Assembly: GCA_018894105.1 (NCBI GenBank)
Contig: CM032122.1
Span: forward strand, 21,177,674-21,241,673
Reading direction: 5' to 3'
Source: Jacaranda mimosifolia
Taxonomy: Eukaryota > Streptophyta > Magnoliopsida > Lamiales > Bignoniaceae
DNA length: 64,000 nt
Shown: piece after piece, positions 61,346 through 64,000 of the stretch
How the letters are laid out: every line of letters begins with the position of its first letter
Position numbering within the stretch: position 1 is the first letter of the stretch
Program-made: the position numbers and the translations under genes
Notes under the pieces: generated by a model
Told to the model about the DNA's origin: nothing
The model's database searches: none
Seen by the model: the letters and a program-made list of their open reading frames with translations, nothing else

Positions 61346-62389
61346 TGGAGGAAGAATTTGAATATGTTCCTTGGCTAGTGGTTGATGTATCGCGGTATAG
61401 GTTTTTCCTCTCACATAGTAACTCGGTCATGGCTTCTCCATCACATTCTACAGATGTAGTGAAGAATGGACATGCCAACTCGACTCTGCGAGGGACAACA
61501 ATTTCTAATTTTAGGGTGAGTGGCTCAACTCCAGACTATTTATATGGTCAGAATCCAACAGTAAATTATGTCTCGCCTTATGCCTTTATCCTCATCCTTT
61601 GCATCGTTCCTCCAATGAACTCCGGCTAGCGATTGAGGCCATGTTAGCCACCATGAGATCCACAGCTCAGTCCTGATATACATTCAGAACAGTTGCTTGA
61701 TGACAGATAAAAGTGACTCATGAACATTGACAACAAAATTCTAAAGAGATCGAGGATACTAGTAAAGGTCGTGGAAATATGATACCGGCTAATACAAAGA
61801 ATTGGGAGAATAGAGTACAGAAAGCTAAAAGCTGAAGAATAGAATCAGCAATGAACATTTCCTGAATCACTTGCTTCCAAAGAAAGAAGAAGAAAATTTT
61901 GGACTGAACCATACACACAAAAATTGTCTCTTCTCGCATAACAAATTGCTATTTATGGTGAGATGAGCTGCAACTAATCCTAACAAATTGCTAGGATGGC
62001 CAATAAAATTCCACCAGCTCACAGTTGTTTAACAAAAGTCTAACTAACTATCATTTGACAGGATTATAGTGCAAATGCAATGGTTTTAATCCCTAACAGA
62101 AGGTGGTTGTAGTCTAGCAAGGTTGGCTGCGGGTTTCTTATTTCTCAGCTTGGTAGAATCGCGTTTCTTATTAATAGAAGCGCTCTTCACTTTCTCTTTT
62201 GGTTTTACGTTTTCTCTTGGCTGTTGGCACTTCCCTCTGTATTGTTTCCTTTCCAGCTCCTTGGTCCTCTTGTTATAGCTTGCATTATTCATACTTGTAC
62301 TTTTCGCTCGTATCAAAATAAGATAATTCAAGTTGAGAGTGTTGAACCACACAATTTATCAATGGTGACGGCTGCAGGGCAGCCCTGAA
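61346..62389. other. LINE spacer between ORF1 and ORF2
   Basis: No convincing domain. Plus-strand frames are short. A lysine-rich minus-strand frame (62352-62086) lies here and is not recognised. It is probably the degraded C-terminal part of ORF1 read on the other strand. Confidence 0.35.
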
Positions 62390-63160
62390 AATTGCCATAA
62401 TTGCTTTATTTTGGAATTATCAAGGGTTAGGGGGTCTCTTCACAATTCATCTTCTCGGAGGTTATATCCGGTCTTTCAACCCTAACTTGATCTTTTTATC
62501 TGAAACTAAGTGTTTAACTTCACCAATTGACTCTCTCAAAACTTGTTTGTCTCTTGATGATCTTGACATTGACTGTATTGGAAAATCTGGAGGCTTAGCT
62601 TTGCTCTAGGGAAAGGATGTTTCTGTGCATCCATGTTCATTCTCTAAACACCACATTGACGCTGAGGTTACTATTCCTCAATTCGTTAACATATGGCGCT
62701 TTATGGGCTTTTACGAGTACTCTGAATCTTGTGAAAAGAGTAAATCATGATCTCTTCTACACCACATGTTAGTTTAATTTGCTCTCATATGGATCATTGG
62801 GGGTGAATATAATGAGATCAGTTTAGATTGTGGAAAGAGCGGAGGATTCTATTGAACACCAGGTGCTATCAGTATGTTCTGGGATACTCTCTCGTGCTGT
62901 CGGCTGTCTGATCTTGGTTTTGAGGGTTTTCCATTTACGTGGTTCAACAATCATGCATCCCCAGACACCAAATGGGCTAGACTAGATCGCATCTGTTCTT
63001 CAACTATTTGGATAGGTTTATTCCCTCATAGTTGTGTTCATCATCTCTCTTTTGAAGGCTCTGATCACATGCCTATTGTTTTGCATATCTGTCAACAACA
63101 TCAACCTATTATAGACCCCAGGAATCGACCCTTTTCCATTCTGAAGCATCTTGGATGAAG
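62390..63160 (+). pseudogene. LINE ORF2 endonuclease domain
   Basis: Plus-strand blocks of the AP-like endonuclease of plant LINEs. The start is ALFWNYQGLGG (a degraded N-C-R-G-L-G motif), then NPNLIFLSETK at 62480-62515 and KSGGLALL at 62580. RLSDLGFEGFPFTWFNN is at 62895-62950, and the SDHMPIVLHI end with the S-D-H catalytic motif at about 63060-63090. The endonuclease nicks the genomic target. Stops and frameshifts break it. Confidence 0.8.
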
Positions 63161-64000
63161 AATGAAGTAACGCGACGATCCAGGAATGTTAGCAATCATG
63201 CATTTCATTCACAAGTCCAACATGGCTATTACAGCAGCTGCAGAAATGTAGAAACTTTTTTAATGTGTGGAAAGGAAAAAATGATCATGGTCAGAGACAT
63301 ATCAGTCCTCAAAACTAAGCTTCATGATCATTCTTCTAGACTAGTAACTGAGTCATCTAAAGAGAGCTTCTGTTAACAAAACAATGTCTGGAGCAAGCAT
63401 TAAGCAATTCAGAGATTTACTAGAAGCAACAGAGTTGAATACAATGACTTGCTGAGGGTGATAGGGATACCTCATATTTCCATGGTAAAGCTTTTGCCTG
63501 TCAATGCACTAATACCATCCAGGGCATCTTTGATGAATCTGGCTTATGGTGTGGTAGCCGTTTAGATATTGAGAGGGTGATTATCTCTTATTTTTCAAAT
63601 ATTTTCCAATCTTCCGATCTAGCAAAGGTTGTCTTAACTGAGGTATTGAATATAGTGGACTTGAGGGTGACGAAAGAAATGAATCTTAATCTCCAGAAAT
63701 CGTACACAGTTGATGAGTTGCCTTTTGCCATCAAATCAATGGCTCTCTTAAATTCCTAGGTCCTGATGGTATGCCTGCTTGCTGATTTTTTTTCTTTGTA
63801 TCAAAATTATTAGCATATTATAGTATCTGATGTGATTGATTTTGTGCTTCACTTTCTGAACACTAGAATTCTTCCACCGGAAGCCAACTTTACATACATT
63901 ATTTTGATTCCCAAGTGTCAAAACCTATCCAATATGACTCAATTCCAACCCATTAGTCTTTGCAATGTCATGTCTAAGATAAATATTGAGCTTATTGTAA
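63161..64000 (+). pseudogene. LINE ORF2 linker and start of reverse transcriptase (cut by window end)
   Basis: After a linker, 63577-63759 reads IISYFSNIFQSSD and VTKEMNLNLQKSYTVDEL. The RT N-terminal blocks follow: GPDGMPA at 63760, VIDFVLHFLNTRILPPEANF near 63830-63890, ILIPKCQN, and QPISLCNVMSK at 63945-63980. This order is that of plant L1-type LINE RT. The catalytic part lies beyond the window. There are several frame breaks. Confidence 0.8.

Noticed and set aside
62086..62352. Lysine-rich minus-strand frame of 88 codons
   Set aside because: It has no recognisable domain and sits where the degraded LINE ORF1 C-terminal region is expected on the plus strand.

Overview
This window is AT-rich nuclear DNA from a flowering plant, most likely a eudicot. 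The evidence is the mix of nested Ty1/copia and Ty3/gypsy retrotransposons, CACTA-, hAT- and Mutator-like DNA transposons, a plant LINE, plant mobile domain (PMD) genes, and one nuclear gene for a chloroplast thylakoid protein. Almost all of it is transposon sequence in layers. The only gene that looks intact and host-owned is a two-exon RIQ1/RIQ2-type (DUF1118) gene on the minus strand, 34317-36182.

Left part, 1-34038. The oldest layer is a decayed copia element on the plus strand (Copia-A, 1-2093), whose RNase H domain resumes at 33001. It was split by a 30.9 kb Tat-like Ty3/gypsy element in minus orientation (Gypsy-1, 2094-33000). Gypsy-1 has gag/protease/RT at 20218-23569, RNase H and integrase at 8406-9978, and an antisense PMD gene at 4317-7125. 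It was invaded in turn. A gypsy LTR of another family (16966-20217) and a copia relic (Copia-B, 10103-16700, itself carrying a 720 bp hAT element) lie inside its RT/RNase H. A CACTA-like element (from 24440), a small copia with TA...TA LTR ends (Copia-C, 26237-30474) and a 1.5 kb terminal-inverted-repeat element (31204-32710) lie inside its right LTR.

Middle, 34039-37130: the RIQ-like gene with a light-type promoter region and a poly(A) signal.

Right part, 37131-60361: a 23.2 kb giant inverted-repeat element with a perfect 9 bp target duplication and arms of about 5.75 and 5.1 kb. The outer part of each arm is an array of small palindromes of the form TCGCTA-spacer-TAGCGA. Inside its loop sits a 9.0 kb Mutator-like element (MULE-2, 44515-53473). 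MULE-2 has about 1.45-1.5 kb inverted repeats and two convergent genes: a MURA-type transposase with a few C-terminal stops, and a PMD gene. The rest, 60372-64000, is a degraded plant LINE on the plus strand that runs off the window.

The transposon genes do not cooperate with the host gene. The functional question is whether the giant palindrome, which starts 949 bp upstream of the RIQ start codon, affects that gene. Boundaries supported by target duplications are strong: Copia-C, the hAT element, the giant element and MULE-2. The ends of Copia-B, the CACTA-like element and the gypsy-2 LTR are approximate. No alignment program was used; all similarities were judged by eye.
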